Shown: positions 41,225-50,492, counted from the first letter of the stretch. The stretch: DNA of 64,000 nt from Streptomyces sp. Edi2 (GCF_040253635.1 NZ_JBEJGX010000003.1:5977501-6041500); one strand, 5' to 3'. Made by a program: numbers and translations. The notes: generated by a model not told the origin, from the letters alone.

Positions 41225-44200
41225 GTGTCAGCTCGCCTCACCGACCCCGAGCAGCTCAAGCAGCTGCTCGGCATCCCGTTCACGCCGGAGCAGACGGAGT
41301 GCATCACCGCCCCGCCCGCCCCGCAGGTCATCGTGGCCGGAGCCGGTTCGGGCAAGACCACGGTGATGGCCGCGCGCGTGGTGTGGCTGGTCGGCACCGG
41401 GCAGGTCGCCCCCGAGCAGGTCCTCGGGCTGACGTTCACGAACAAGGCGGCCGGCGAGCTCGCCGAACGCGTCAGGGCCGCGCTCCTCGCCGCCGGAGTC
41501 ACCGACCCGGACGCGCTCCCGGCCGATGCCGGCGCCACCGCCACCGGCCGGTCCGACGGGCAGCCCACGGGAGAGCCGCGGATCTCCACCTACCACGCCT
41601 TCGCCGGCCAGCTCCTCAAGGACCACGGCCTGCGCATCGGCCTGGAGCCCAGCGCCCGGCTCCTCGCCGACGCCACCCGCTTCCAGCTCGCCGCCCGTAC
41701 GCTCCGTGCCGCCCCCGGCCCCTACCCCGCCCTCACCACCTCCCTGCCCTCCCTCGTGGAGGACCTGCTCGCCCTGGACGCCGAGCTCGCTGAACACCTC
41801 GTGGACCCCGCCGCGCTCCGCACGTACGACACCGAGCTCCTGGCCGCCCTCGACGGCGTGAAACTCACCAACGCCGACCTGCGCAAGGCCCCCGAGACCG
41901 CCCGCGGCCGCCTGGAACTGCTCGACCTCGTCACCGCCTACCGGGCCGAGAAGCGCCGCCGCGACCTCCTCGACTTCGGCGACCAGATCGCCCACTGCGC
42001 GACCCTCGCCACCACCCGCCCCGAAGTCGGCCGGATCCTGCGCGACGAATTCCGCGTCGTCCTGCTCGACGAGTACCAGGACACCTCCGTTGCCCAACGG
42101 CTGCTGCTGTCCGGCCTCTTCGGTGCCGGCACCGACACCGGCACCGACACCGGCACCGGCACCCCCACCGGGCATGCGGTCACCGCCGTCGGCGACCCCT
42201 GCCAGGCCATCTACGGCTGGCGCGGCGCCTCCGTGGCCAACCTCGACGACTTCCCCGTCCACTTCCCCTTCCAGGACGGCACCCCCGCCCGCCGGTACGC
42301 CCTCAGCGAGAACCGCCGCAGCGGCGGCCGCCTCCTCGACCTCGCCAACGGCCTCGCCGCGCCCCTGCGGCGGATGCACGAGGGCGTCGAAGCACTGCGC
42401 CCCGCCCCCGGCGCCGAGCGCGACGGCACCGTCCGCTGCGCCCTGCTGCCCACCCACGCCGAAGAGCTCACCTGGCTCGCCGACTCCCTCGCCCACCTCG
42501 TCCGCACCGGCACCCCGCCCGGCGAGATCGCCGTGCTGTGCCGCACCGCCGGTGATTTCGCCCGCATCCAGGGCGAACTGGTCGCCCGGGACCTCCCCGT
42601 GGAGGTCGTCGGCCTCTCCGGACTGCTGCACCTGCCCGAGATCGCCGACCTCGTCGCCGTATGCGAAGTGCTCCAGGACCCCACGGCCAACGCCGCCCTG
42701 GTCCGCCTGCTGATCGGCCCGCGCTGGCGGATCGGCCCCCGCGACCTGGCGCTCCTGGGCCGCCGCGCCCGCACCCTCGTCCACCACACCGCCCCGTCCG
42801 ACGACCCGGGGCAGCGCCTCGCCGAGGCCGTCGAAGGCGTCGACCCGGCCGAGACCATCTCGCTCGCCGACGCCCTCGACACCTTCCTGGAGGCCGAAGG
42901 ACCCGGCGACGGGCTTCCCTTCTCTCCCGAAGCCCGGGTGCGCTTCGCCTACCTGGCCGCCGAACTGCGCGACCTGCGCCGCTCCCTCGGCGACCCCCTC
43001 ATGGACGTGCTCCACCGGGTGCTGGCCGCCACCGGCCTGGAAGTCGAGCTGTCCGCGTCCCCGCACGCCCTCGCCGCCCGCCGCCGCGAAACCCTCGGTA
43101 CCTTCCTCGACATCGCGGCCGGATTCGCGGCCAAACAAGGCGGCGAATCCCTCGACGGCGACGCCACCCTGCTCGCCTTCCTCGGCTTCCTGCGCACCGC
43201 CGTCCAGCACGAAAAGGGCCTGGACAGCTCCCTTCCCGGCGGCGACAACACCATCAAGGTCCTCACCGCCCACAAGTCCAAGGGCCTGGAATGGGACGTG
43301 GTCGCCGTACCCGGCCTGGTCGCCAAGCAGTTCCCCAGCGAACAGGCCCGTGAGTCCTGGACCAGCCGGCCCAAGGTCCTCCCGCACGCCCTGCGCGGCG
43401 ACGCCGCCACCCTCCCCGACGTCGGGGAATGGGCCGCCCGCGGCCTGAAATCCTTCAAGGAGGCGATGAAGCAGCACCAGGAGACCGAGGAACTGCGCCT
43501 CGGCTATGTCACCTTCACCCGTCCCCGCTCCCTGCTGCTCGGCTCCGGCCACTGGTGGGGCCCCCAGCAGAAGCGACCGCGCGGCCCCTCCGCCTTCCTG
43601 GAGGCGCTGCGCGAGCACTGCGAGGCGGGACACGGCGAGATCGAGCACTGGGCCGGGGCCCCCGAGGACGGCGAGGAGAACCCCGCCCTCGCCGAGGCCG
43701 CCACCGAACAGGCCTGGCCGCTGCCCCTGGACCCCACCGCCACGGCCCGCCGCCGCGCCGCCGCGGCCACCGTCCGCGCCCATCTGGAACGCCGTACGGG
43801 GGAGGGGTCCGCCGCCTTTGCCGCCGCCCCGCCGTCCCTGTCCGCCCACGACCCCGACTGGCCGCCGCCACCGGCGGATGACGGCTTGGACGCCGATCCG
43901 TTCGACATGCCGGAGGCCGCCCCCTTCGACGAGGCCGACCCCTTTGACGAGGCCGACCCGTTCGACGACGACGCTCCGCTCACCGCCCAGCCGGGCGCAG
44001 CCCCCGCCGCCGATGCCGCGCCGCACGACACCTCCGAAGCCGGCCCGGCCCCGCTCCGTGCCCACATCGGTGCCCAGCGCTCCACCGAGCCCGACCTCAC
44101 GGCAGGTACGGACGCCGGCATCGCCCACGCCGGCGAGACCGCGCCGCACACCCTCCTCCCCGAGGAGCGGCGCACCGTCGGGTCCTGGGACCGCGATCTG

Positions 44201-44881
44201 GACGCCCTCGCCGCCGAGCTGCGCCGCTCCCGCGCCACCGTCCGCGACGTCCCGCTGCCCTCCGCGCTCAGCGCCACCCAGCTGCTCCGCCTCGCCGCCG
44301 ACCCCGACGGCTTCGCCCGCGAACTGGCCCGCCCCATGCCGCGCCCGCCGCAGCGCGGAGCACGCCGGGGCACCCGCTTCCACGCCTGGGTCGAGTCCCG
44401 CTTCGAAGAGCTGACGCTGCCCCTGCTCGGCCCCGACGAGCTGCCCGGCGCCGAAGCGGGCGAGGAAGCCGCCATCGTCGACGAACACGACCTCGAGGCC
44501 CTCAAGGAAGCCTTCGCCCGCACCCCCTACGCCCACCGCACCCCCTTCCGCGTCGAAGCCCCCTTCCAGCTCACCCTCGCGGGGCGGGTCATCCGCGGCC
44601 GGATCGACGCCGTCTACAAAGAGCCCGGCCCCGACGGCGACCGCTTCGAGATCGTCGACTGGAAAACCGGCCGGGCCCACAGCGCCGACCCCCTCCAGCT
44701 GGCCGTCTACCGCCTCGCCTGGGCCGAGCGGTACGGCCTGGAGCCGTCCGCCGTCGGCGCCGCCTTCCTCTACGTCCGCAGCGGCGAGGTGGTCCGGCCC
44801 GCCCGGCTGCCCGGCCGCGCCGGACTCGAACGCATCCTGCTCGGCGAGACCGCCGACCGGCGTCCCCCACAAGGCCGATAG
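41225..44881 (+). CDS. adnB: AdnB-like UvrD-family helicase/nuclease subunit
   Basis: 1218 residues from the GTG at 41225, at the predicted transcription start. SF1A motifs: VAGAGSGKTTVMAARVVWLV, TFTNKAAGELAERV, DEYQDTS, VGDPCQAIYGWRGAS, TAHKSKGLEWDVVAVPGL and YVTFTRPRSLLL. The C-terminal nuclease has GTRFHAWVESRF, DAVYKEPGPDGDRFEIVDWKTGR and QLAVYRLAWAE, a complete PD-(D/E)xK core with no Cys cluster. Linkers are low complexity: GTDTGTDTGTGTP at ~305 and an acidic DPFDEADPFDEADPF stretch at ~890-915. With AdnA it forms an ATP-driven end-resection nuclease. Confidence 0.92.
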   Translation: MSARLTDPEQLKQLLGIPFTPEQTECITAPPAPQVIVAGAGSGKTTVMAARVVWLVGTGQVAPEQVLGLTFTNKAAGELAERVRAALLAAGVTDPDALPADAGATATGRSDGQPTGEPRISTYHAFAGQLLKDHGLRIGLEPSARLLADATRFQLAARTLRAAPGPYPALTTSLPSLVEDLLALDAELAEHLVDPAALRTYDTELLAALDGVKLTNADLRKAPETARGRLELLDLVTAYRAEKRRRDLLDFGDQIAHCATLATTRPEVGRILRDEFRVVLLDEYQDTSVAQRLLLSGLFGAGTDTGTDTGTGTPTGHAVTAVGDPCQAIYGWRGASVANLDDFPVHFPFQDGTPARRYALSENRRSGGRLLDLANGLAAPLRRMHEGVEALRPAPGAERDGTVRCALLPTHAEELTWLADSLAHLVRTGTPPGEIAVLCRTAGDFARIQGELVARDLPVEVVGLSGLLHLPEIADLVAVCEVLQDPTANAALVRLLIGPRWRIGPRDLALLGRRARTLVHHTAPSDDPGQRLAEAVEGVDPAETISLADALDTFLEAEGPGDGLPFSPEARVRFAYLAAELRDLRRSLGDPLMDVLHRVLAATGLEVELSASPHALAARRRETLGTFLDIAAGFAAKQGGESLDGDATLLAFLGFLRTAVQHEKGLDSSLPGGDNTIKVLTAHKSKGLEWDVVAVPGLVAKQFPSEQARESWTSRPKVLPHALRGDAATLPDVGEWAARGLKSFKEAMKQHQETEELRLGYVTFTRPRSLLLGSGHWWGPQQKRPRGPSAFLEALREHCEAGHGEIEHWAGAPEDGEENPALAEAATEQAWPLPLDPTATARRRAAAATVRAHLERRTGEGSAAFAAAPPSLSAHDPDWPPPPADDGLDADPFDMPEAAPFDEADPFDEADPFDDDAPLTAQPGAAPAADAAPHDTSEAGPAPLRAHIGAQRSTEPDLTAGTDAGIAHAGETAPHTLLPEERRTVGSWDRDLDALAAELRRSRATVRDVPLPSALSATQLLRLAADPDGFARELARPMPRPPQRGARRGTRFHAWVESRFEELTLPLLGPDELPGAEAGEEAAIVDEHDLEALKEAFARTPYAHRTPFRVEAPFQLTLAGRVIRGRIDAVYKEPGPDGDRFEIVDWKTGRAHSADPLQLAVYRLAWAERYGLEPSAVGAAFLYVRSGEVVRPARLPGRAGLERILLGETADRRPPQGR

Positions 44882-44884
44882 GCT
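44879..44884 (+). promoter_or_regulatory. -10 box TAGGCT, leaderless start of the M20 gene
   Basis: TAGGCT overlaps the end of adnB, then 7 nt, then the ATG at 44892. A GACCG -35-like element lies about 18 nt upstream. No SD. Confidence 0.5.
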
Positions 44885-44891
44885 CGGGCGT

Positions 44892-46292
44892 ATGAGCACA
44901 ACCCCGGACAGCGCCGTCCGCGCGTACATCACCCTGCACCGCGAAGCGTTCCTCGAGGACCTCGCCGAGTGGCTGCGCATCCCCTCCGTGTCCGCCGACC
45001 CCGAGCGCGCCGGCGACGTACGCCGCAGCGCCGAATGGCTCGCCGCGAAGCTCTCCGACACCGGCTTTCCCACCACCGAGATCTGGGAGACCGACGGCCT
45101 GCCCGCGGTCTTCGCCGAGTGGCCCTCGGGGGACCCGTCCGCGCCGACCGTGCTCGTCTACGGTCACCACGACGTCCAGCCCGCCGCCCGCGAGGACGGC
45201 TGGCACACCGACCCCTTCGCCCCGCAGACCGTCGACGGCAAGCTCTACGCCCGCGGCGCCGCCGACGACAAGGGCCAGGTCTTCTTCCACACCCTGGGCG
45301 TGCGCGCCCACCTCGCCGCGACCGGCCGCACCGCCCCCGCCGTCAATCTCAAGCTGCTCATCGAGGGCGAGGAGGAGTCCGGCTCACCGAACTTCCCGGC
45401 CCTGATCGAGAAGCACGCCGACCGCCTCGCCTGCGACGCGGTGATCGTCTCTGACACCGGCATGTGGTCCAGGGACACCCCCACGGTGTGCACCGGCATG
45501 CGTGGCCTGACGGACTGCCAGATCGACCTCTACGGCCCCGACCAGGACCTTCACTCCGGCTCGTTCGGCGGCGCCGTCCCCAACCCCGCCACCGAGGCCG
45601 CCCGGCTGGCCGCCGCGCTGCACGACGACGACCGCCGGGTCGCCGTCCCCGGCTTCTACGACGGCGTGATCGAGCTCACCGACCGCGAGCGGGAACTCTT
45701 CGCCGAGCTGCCCTTCGACGAGGAGGAGTGGCTGCGCACCGCGCACTCCCACGCCCCCCTCGGCGAGGCCGGCAGCACCACCCTGGAACGCATCTGGGCC
45801 CGCCCCACCGCCGAGGTCAACGGCATCGGCGGCGGCTACCAGGGCCCCGGCGGCAAGACCATCGTGCCGTCCACCGCACAGCTCAAGCTGTCCTTCCGGC
45901 TGGTCGCGGGCCAGAGCGCGGTCGCCGTGCAGCAATCCGTACGCGACTGGGTCGCCGCACGCCTCCCGGCCGGCATCCGCCACGAGATCACCTTCTGGGG
46001 CGCCACCCGCCCCTGCCTCACCCCGCTCGACCACCCCGCGCTCCAGTCCCTCGTCCGCGCCATGGGCCTGGCCTTCGAAGACAAGATCCGCTTCACCCGC
46101 GAGGGCGGCTCCGGACCGGCGGCCGACCTCCAGGACGTCCTCGGCGTCCCGGTCCTCTTCCTCGGCATCTCCGTGCCGTCCGACGGCTGGCACGCACCGA
46201 ACGAAAAGGTCGAGCTCGACCTGCTGATGAAGGGCGTCGAGACCGCCGCCCTTCTGTGGGACGACCTGGCGGAGACCTGGCGCCCGGCCTGA
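44892..46292 (+). CDS. M20-family dipeptidase/metallopeptidase
   Basis: 466 residues. Zinc site: VYGHHDVQP (His/Asp), LYARGAADDKG (bridging Asp), LLIEGEEESGS (catalytic Glu-Glu), VVSDTG (Asp) and a C-terminal His in SDGWHAPNEKV. Full length for the carnosinase-like dipeptidase group (PepV/CNDP type). It probably hydrolyses dipeptides in the cytoplasm. The dimerisation domain lies at ~205-370. Confidence 0.93.
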   Translation: MSTTPDSAVRAYITLHREAFLEDLAEWLRIPSVSADPERAGDVRRSAEWLAAKLSDTGFPTTEIWETDGLPAVFAEWPSGDPSAPTVLVYGHHDVQPAAREDGWHTDPFAPQTVDGKLYARGAADDKGQVFFHTLGVRAHLAATGRTAPAVNLKLLIEGEEESGSPNFPALIEKHADRLACDAVIVSDTGMWSRDTPTVCTGMRGLTDCQIDLYGPDQDLHSGSFGGAVPNPATEAARLAAALHDDDRRVAVPGFYDGVIELTDRERELFAELPFDEEEWLRTAHSHAPLGEAGSTTLERIWARPTAEVNGIGGGYQGPGGKTIVPSTAQLKLSFRLVAGQSAVAVQQSVRDWVAARLPAGIRHEITFWGATRPCLTPLDHPALQSLVRAMGLAFEDKIRFTREGGSGPAADLQDVLGVPVLFLGISVPSDGWHAPNEKVELDLLMKGVETAALLWDDLAETWRPA

Positions 46293-46366
46293 CCGCACGC
46301 GCCCCCGTAACGCTCCGCGCCCGTACGCAGCAATCACCCACGCCACAGGGGGAGTTGGAAACAGCA

Positions 46367-47302
46367 GTGACCACCTGGACCGACCACACAGCCGGCCGGC
46401 CGCTCACCTTCAGCGCGCCGAGCGGAATCGACCGCTCCGCCCATCACCGGCTCGACGAGGCATGGCTGGCGGCGGCCTGGAGCCACCCGACGACGCGTGT
46501 CTTCGTGGTGTCCGGCGGGCAGGCGCTGATCGACGACACCCCTGACGGCCGCACCGAGCTGATCACGACGCCGTCGTTCGAGGCGCCGCTGACCGAGGCC
46601 CACCGCTACTACCTCGGCACCGACGGCGAGGGTGTCAGCTACTTCGCCCTCCAGAAGGACTCGCTGCCCGGCCGCATGGACCAGTCCGCGCGCCCGGCGG
46701 GCCTGCGCGAGGCCGGTCTGCTGCTGTCGCCCCGTGACGCGGGCCTCCTCGTGCACGCCGTTGCCCTCGAAAACTGGCAGCGCCTGCACCGCTTCTGCTC
46801 ACGCTGCGGTGAGCGCACCGTTATCGCAGCGGCGGGCCACATCCGCCGCTGCCCGGCGTGCGGCGCCGAGCACTACCCGCGCACCGACCCGGCCGTGATC
46901 ATGCTCGTCACCGACGAGGACGACCGCGCCCTCCTGGGCCGGCAGGTCCACTGGCCCGAGGGCCGGTTCTCCACCCTTGCCGGCTTCGTCGAGCCGGGTG
47001 AGTCCATCGAGCAGTCGGTGGCCCGCGAGGTCTTCGAGGAGGCCGGCGTCGTCGTCGGCGAGGTCGAGTACATCGCCAGCCAGCCCTGGCCCTTCCCCTC
47101 CAGCCTGATGCTGGGCTTCATGGCGCGCGCCACGTCGTCCGAGATCCAGGTCGACGGCGAGGAGATCGAAGAGGCCCGCTGGTTCTCCCGCGAGGACCTG
47201 CGCGCCGCCTTCGACTCCGGCGAGGTCCTGCCGCCCTACGGCATCTCCATCGCCGCCCGCCTCATCGAGCTCTGGTACGGCAAGCCGCTGCCCAAGCCGT
47301 GA
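46367..47302 (+). CDS. nudC: NudC-like NAD(H) pyrophosphatase
   Basis: 311 residues from the GTG at 46367 (GGGGGAG upstream). N-terminal NUDIX-like domain, a zinc ribbon FCSRCGERTV...RRCPACGAEHYPRTDP (four Cys), and the Nudix box GFVEPGESIEQSVAREVFEEAGV with SQPWPFPSSLMLGF, the NADH-specific SQPWPFPxS motif. It hydrolyses NAD(H) to NMN(H) and AMP and, by family knowledge, removes NAD caps from RNA. It follows the M20 gene by 74 bp. Confidence 0.95.
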   Translation: MTTWTDHTAGRPLTFSAPSGIDRSAHHRLDEAWLAAAWSHPTTRVFVVSGGQALIDDTPDGRTELITTPSFEAPLTEAHRYYLGTDGEGVSYFALQKDSLPGRMDQSARPAGLREAGLLLSPRDAGLLVHAVALENWQRLHRFCSRCGERTVIAAAGHIRRCPACGAEHYPRTDPAVIMLVTDEDDRALLGRQVHWPEGRFSTLAGFVEPGESIEQSVAREVFEEAGVVVGEVEYIASQPWPFPSSLMLGFMARATSSEIQVDGEEIEEARWFSREDLRAAFDSGEVLPPYGISIAARLIELWYGKPLPKP

Positions 47303-47436
47303 ACACCCGACGGCGAGCCGGGGGAGCAGCCGCACGGCGGCGCGCACCCCGGACGCCGTCGGGCGGCAGGCGGTAGGCAGAAGGCGGCACGCAGCGGACA
47401 ACAGGCTGTCGACAGCACGACAGCGCCCAGCAGCCA

Positions 47437-47483
47437 GCAGGCCGTCGGCCGGTCCCACATGGGGGATCCGGCCGACGGCCTGC
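47437..47483. terminator. bidirectional intrinsic terminator
   Basis: 16-bp perfect arms (47437-47452 with 47468-47483), loop 47453-47467. Between nudC and the convergent mycoredoxin gene. Confidence 0.82.
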
Positions 47484-47547
47484 CGCGTACACGGGGGGGC
47501 GCAGCCGTCAGACCATCAAGCCATCCGGCCGTCAGGTCATCCGGCCG

Positions 47548-47790
47548 TCAGGCCCCGACCTTCTCCTTGACCTGCGCCAGGGACGGGTTGGTCAGCGTCG
47601 AGCCGTCGGGGAACCGCACGGTCGGCACCGTCTGGTTGCCGCCGTTCGCCTTCTCCACGAACGCCGCGGACTCCGGGTCGTGCTCAATGTTGATCTCGGT
47701 GTACGCGATGCCCTCGCGGTCCATCTGGCCCTTCAGCCGACGGCAGTATCCGCACCAGGTCGTGCTGTACATCGTCACAGTGCCCGCCAT
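47548..47790 (-). CDS. mrx1: mycoredoxin (glutaredoxin-like, mycothiol-dependent)
   Basis: 80 residues, ATG with AAGGAG upstream. Glutaredoxin fold: VTMYSTTWCGYCRRLKGQMD with the CGYC active site (Cys13/Cys16), then TVPTVRFPDGSTLTNPS with the cis-Pro loop. Actinobacterial Mrx1 reduces mixed disulfides with mycothiol, which streptomycetes use in place of glutathione. The upstream coding strand carries a potential G-quadruplex (47905-47935). Confidence 0.93.
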   Translation of the reverse strand: MAGTVTMYSTTWCGYCRRLKGQMDREGIAYTEINIEHDPESAAFVEKANGGNQTVPTVRFPDGSTLTNPSLAQVKEKVGA

Positions 47791-47904
47791 GCGTCCCGCG
47801 CTCCTTCGTCAAGTCTTGATCCGAAACCGCCCGACGCCCTACTCGGCACTCGGCGCGGCCAAGCACCACAACGTACGACGTGCCCGGGGCATTCCCCGGG
47901 GGGA

Positions 47905-47935
47905 CCCCACCCCCACCCCACCCCCACCCCGCCCC
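47905..47935 (-). other. potential G-quadruplex upstream of mycoredoxin
   Basis: On the minus (mrx1 coding) strand, six runs of 4-5 G separated by single bases: GGGG C GGGG T GGGGG T, then GGGG T GGGGG T GGGG. Single-nucleotide loops favour a stable parallel G4. It is 115-145 nt upstream of the mrx1 start. Confidence 0.6.
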
Positions 47936-48018
47936 ACTCCGCCCTCACCGCCCCACCCCGCGAGACCGCCCCCACCGGCCCCCGCACCGCGTCAGCCCCA
48001 CCGCGCTACCCTCCAGCC

Positions 48019-48078
48019 GCTGCCGCTGCCGCTGCCGCTGCCGCTGCCGCTGCCGCTGCCGCTGCCGCTGCCGCTGCC
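48019..48078. repeat. hexanucleotide microsatellite (GCTGCC)10
   Basis: Ten perfect tandem copies of GCTGCC in the 442-bp gap between mrx1 and uvrD2. The rest of the gap holds the C-rich tract and no convincing gene. Confidence 0.95.
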
Positions 48079-48220
48079 GCCCGCTGCTCTCCGCTCGCCG
48101 CTGAGAAAAGCAAAGCATCATCCGCTCCCGCGTGCCGGAAGCTGTCCACAGGGCATGTGATGCGTACGACCGGGGTGCGGCGGCTGTGGACGGGCTTCCC
48201 GGGCGGCCGCGCGGACCTGG

Positions 48221-48226
48221 CAGCAT
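48221..48226 (+). promoter_or_regulatory. -10-like CAGCAT, possible leaderless start of uvrD2
   Basis: CAGCAT, then 6 nt, then the GTG at 48233. The first base is a mismatch to TAnnnT. No SD. Confidence 0.35.
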
Positions 48227-48232
48227 GGCGGG

Positions 48233-50461
48233 GTGACAGCAGCAACGGACTCCTCTCTTTTCCCGCAGGTGCCTGACTCGGCCGACGGGGTGCTCGACGG
48301 GCTCGACCCCGAGCAGCGCGAGGTCGCCACGGCTCTGCACGGTCCCGTCTGCGTGCTGGCCGGCGCCGGCACGGGCAAGACCCGCGCGATCACCCACCGG
48401 ATCGCCTACGGGGTGCGGGCCGGGATCCTGCAGCCCGCGAGTGTGCTGGCGGTCACGTTCACGGCTCGCGCGGCGGGCGAGATGCGCGGCCGGCTGCGGC
48501 AGCTCGGCGCGGGCGGGGTCCAGGCCAGGACGTTCCACTCCGCTGCCCTGCGGCAGCTCCAGTTCTTCTGGCCGAAGGCCGTCGGCGGGGATGTCCCGCG
48601 GCTGCTGGACCGCAAGATCCAGGTCGTCGCCGAGGCCGCCGCCCGTTGCGGCATCCGGCTGGACCGCAATGAGCTGCGCGATGTCACGGCCGAGATCGAA
48701 TGGTCCAAGGTCACCCAGACCGTGCCGGCCGACTACCCGGCCGCCGTCACCAAGGCCGGCCGCGAGGCCCCTCGTGATCCGGCCGAGGTCGGACAGATCT
48801 ACCGCACCTACGAACAGCTCAAGCGCGACCGCGGCAGCATCGACTTCGAGGATGTGCTGCTGCTCACGGTCGGTGTGCTGCAGGACCGGCACGACATCGC
48901 CGAGCAGGTCCGGGCCCAGTACCAGCACTTCGTCGTCGACGAGTACCAGGACGTCAGCCCGCTCCAGCAGCGGCTGCTGGAGCTGTGGCTGGGGGACCGC
49001 GACACCCTCTGTGTGGTCGGCGACGCCGGCCAGACGATCTACAGCTTCACCGGCGCCACCCCCGACCACCTCCTCAACTTCCGCACCCGCCATCCGAACG
49101 CGACGGTCGTCAAGCTCGTCCGTGACTACCGCTCCAGCCCCCAGGTCGTGCACCTCGCCAACGGTCTGCTCTCCCAGGCCAAGGGGCGCGCCGCCGAGCA
49201 GCGCCTGGAGCTGGTCTCGCAGCGCGAGGCCGGGCCCGAGCCCGTGTACACGGAGTACGCCGACGAGCCCGCCGAGGCCGAGGGCACCGCCCGCCGGATC
49301 CGTGACCTGATCGCCGCCGGCGTGCCCGCCGGGGAGATCGCGGTGCTCTTCCGTATCAACGCCCAGTCCGAGGTCTACGAGCAGGCGCTGGCCGACGCCG
49401 GCGTGCCGTATCTGCTGCGGGGCGCCGAGCGGTTCTTCGAGCGGCCCGAGGTGCGTGAGGCAGGCGTCAAGCTGCGCGGCGCCGCCCGCTTCGGTGCCAA
49501 CGACGCGCTGCTCGACGACGCCATGGACCTGCCGTCCGAGGTGCGGGCCGTGCTCAGCGACATGGGCTGGACGAGCAGGCCGCCGGCCGGCTCCGGGGCG
49601 GTACGGGACCGCTGGGAGTCCCTGGCGGCGCTGGTCCGCCTGGCCGAGGACTTCGCCAAGGCCCGGCCCGCGGCCACCCTCGCGGACCTCGTCGCCGAGC
49701 TGGACGAGCGGGCCAACGTCCAGCACGCCCCGACGGTCGAAGGGGTGACCCTGGCGTCCCTGCACGCCGCCAAGGGCCTGGAGTGGGACGCCGTCTTCCT
49801 GGTCGGCCTCACCGAGGGCATGCTGCCGATCACCTACGCCAAGACGGACGAGCAGATCGAGGAGGAGCGCCGGCTGCTCTATGTCGGCGTCACCCGCGCC
49901 CGGGTGCATCTGGGCCTGTCCTGGTCGCTGGCGCGCTCTCCCGGCGGGCGGGCCTCCCGCCGCGCAAGCCGCTTCCTGAGCGGCCTGCGGCCCGGGTCCG
50001 GGGCGGCCGCCGGCCGCCGGACGCCGGGCGCGCTCTCCGGGGGCGTCGAGCGCGGCGAGGGGGCGGCGGTGGTGACGCGGCGCCCCCGGCACCGCAGCCC
50101 GGCCCGCTGCCGGGTCTGCAACCGGACCCTCACCGACGCGGGCGAGATGAAGCTGATGCGGTGTGAGGACTGCCCCTCGGAGCTCGACGAGGCGCTTTAC
50201 GAGCGGCTGTGCGGGTGGCGGGCCGAGCAGGCGGCGCGTTCCCGGCAGCCCGCTTACTGCGTCTTCACCGACAAGACCCTGATGGCGATCGCGGAGGCCG
50301 TTCCGGGAACCGAAGCGGAGCTTGCGGTCATCTCAGGAGTGGGGCGGCGGAAGTTCGACCGCTACGGCAGTGACGTGCTGGCAATCTGTGCCGGCGAGGA
50401 GCTCGTGGGGACCTCGGAGGACGGCTCCGGGGACGCCGCGGAAAACTCGTCGGAAAAATAG
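48233..50461 (+). CDS. uvrD2: UvrD2-type DNA helicase with zinc motif and HRDC domain
   Basis: 742 residues, GTG start. SF1A motifs: LAGAGTGKTRAITHRIAYGV, TFTARAAGEMRGRL, VVDEYQDVSPLQQRLL, VVGDAGQTIYSFTGA, LHAAKGLEWDAVFLVGL and LLYVGVTRARVHLGLSW. The C-terminus has a tetracysteine zinc site (CRVCNRTL ... RCEDC) and an HRDC domain (~665-725). This is the actinobacterial UvrD2 layout; in mycobacteria the gene also lies next to whiB7. It is an ATP-dependent 3'-5' helicase. The wblC promoter overlaps its stop codon. Confidence 0.95.
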   Translation: MTAATDSSLFPQVPDSADGVLDGLDPEQREVATALHGPVCVLAGAGTGKTRAITHRIAYGVRAGILQPASVLAVTFTARAAGEMRGRLRQLGAGGVQARTFHSAALRQLQFFWPKAVGGDVPRLLDRKIQVVAEAAARCGIRLDRNELRDVTAEIEWSKVTQTVPADYPAAVTKAGREAPRDPAEVGQIYRTYEQLKRDRGSIDFEDVLLLTVGVLQDRHDIAEQVRAQYQHFVVDEYQDVSPLQQRLLELWLGDRDTLCVVGDAGQTIYSFTGATPDHLLNFRTRHPNATVVKLVRDYRSSPQVVHLANGLLSQAKGRAAEQRLELVSQREAGPEPVYTEYADEPAEAEGTARRIRDLIAAGVPAGEIAVLFRINAQSEVYEQALADAGVPYLLRGAERFFERPEVREAGVKLRGAARFGANDALLDDAMDLPSEVRAVLSDMGWTSRPPAGSGAVRDRWESLAALVRLAEDFAKARPAATLADLVAELDERANVQHAPTVEGVTLASLHAAKGLEWDAVFLVGLTEGMLPITYAKTDEQIEEERRLLYVGVTRARVHLGLSWSLARSPGGRASRRASRFLSGLRPGSGAAAGRRTPGALSGGVERGEGAAVVTRRPRHRSPARCRVCNRTLTDAGEMKLMRCEDCPSELDEALYERLCGWRAEQAARSRQPAYCVFTDKTLMAIAEAVPGTEAELAVISGVGRRKFDRYGSDVLAICAGEELVGTSEDGSGDAAENSSEK

Positions 50462-50492
50462 TTTGCGCGCGCGGAGCGCATCCCCATAGCCT
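50452..50492 (+). promoter_or_regulatory. wblC (whiB7) promoter with AT-rich activator site
   Basis: AT-rich GGAAAAATAG (50452-50461), -35 TTGCGC (50463-50468), 18-nt spacer, -10 TAGCCT (50487-50492). WhiB7-bound RNA polymerase is known to need an AT-rich patch just upstream of the -35, so autoactivation is expected. It overlaps the uvrD2 stop codon. Confidence 0.6.

Noticed and set aside
48006..48245. A 79-codon minus-strand frame with a long poly-alanine tail.
   Set aside because: The alanines come from the (GCTGCC)10 microsatellite; there is no SD and no conserved sequence.
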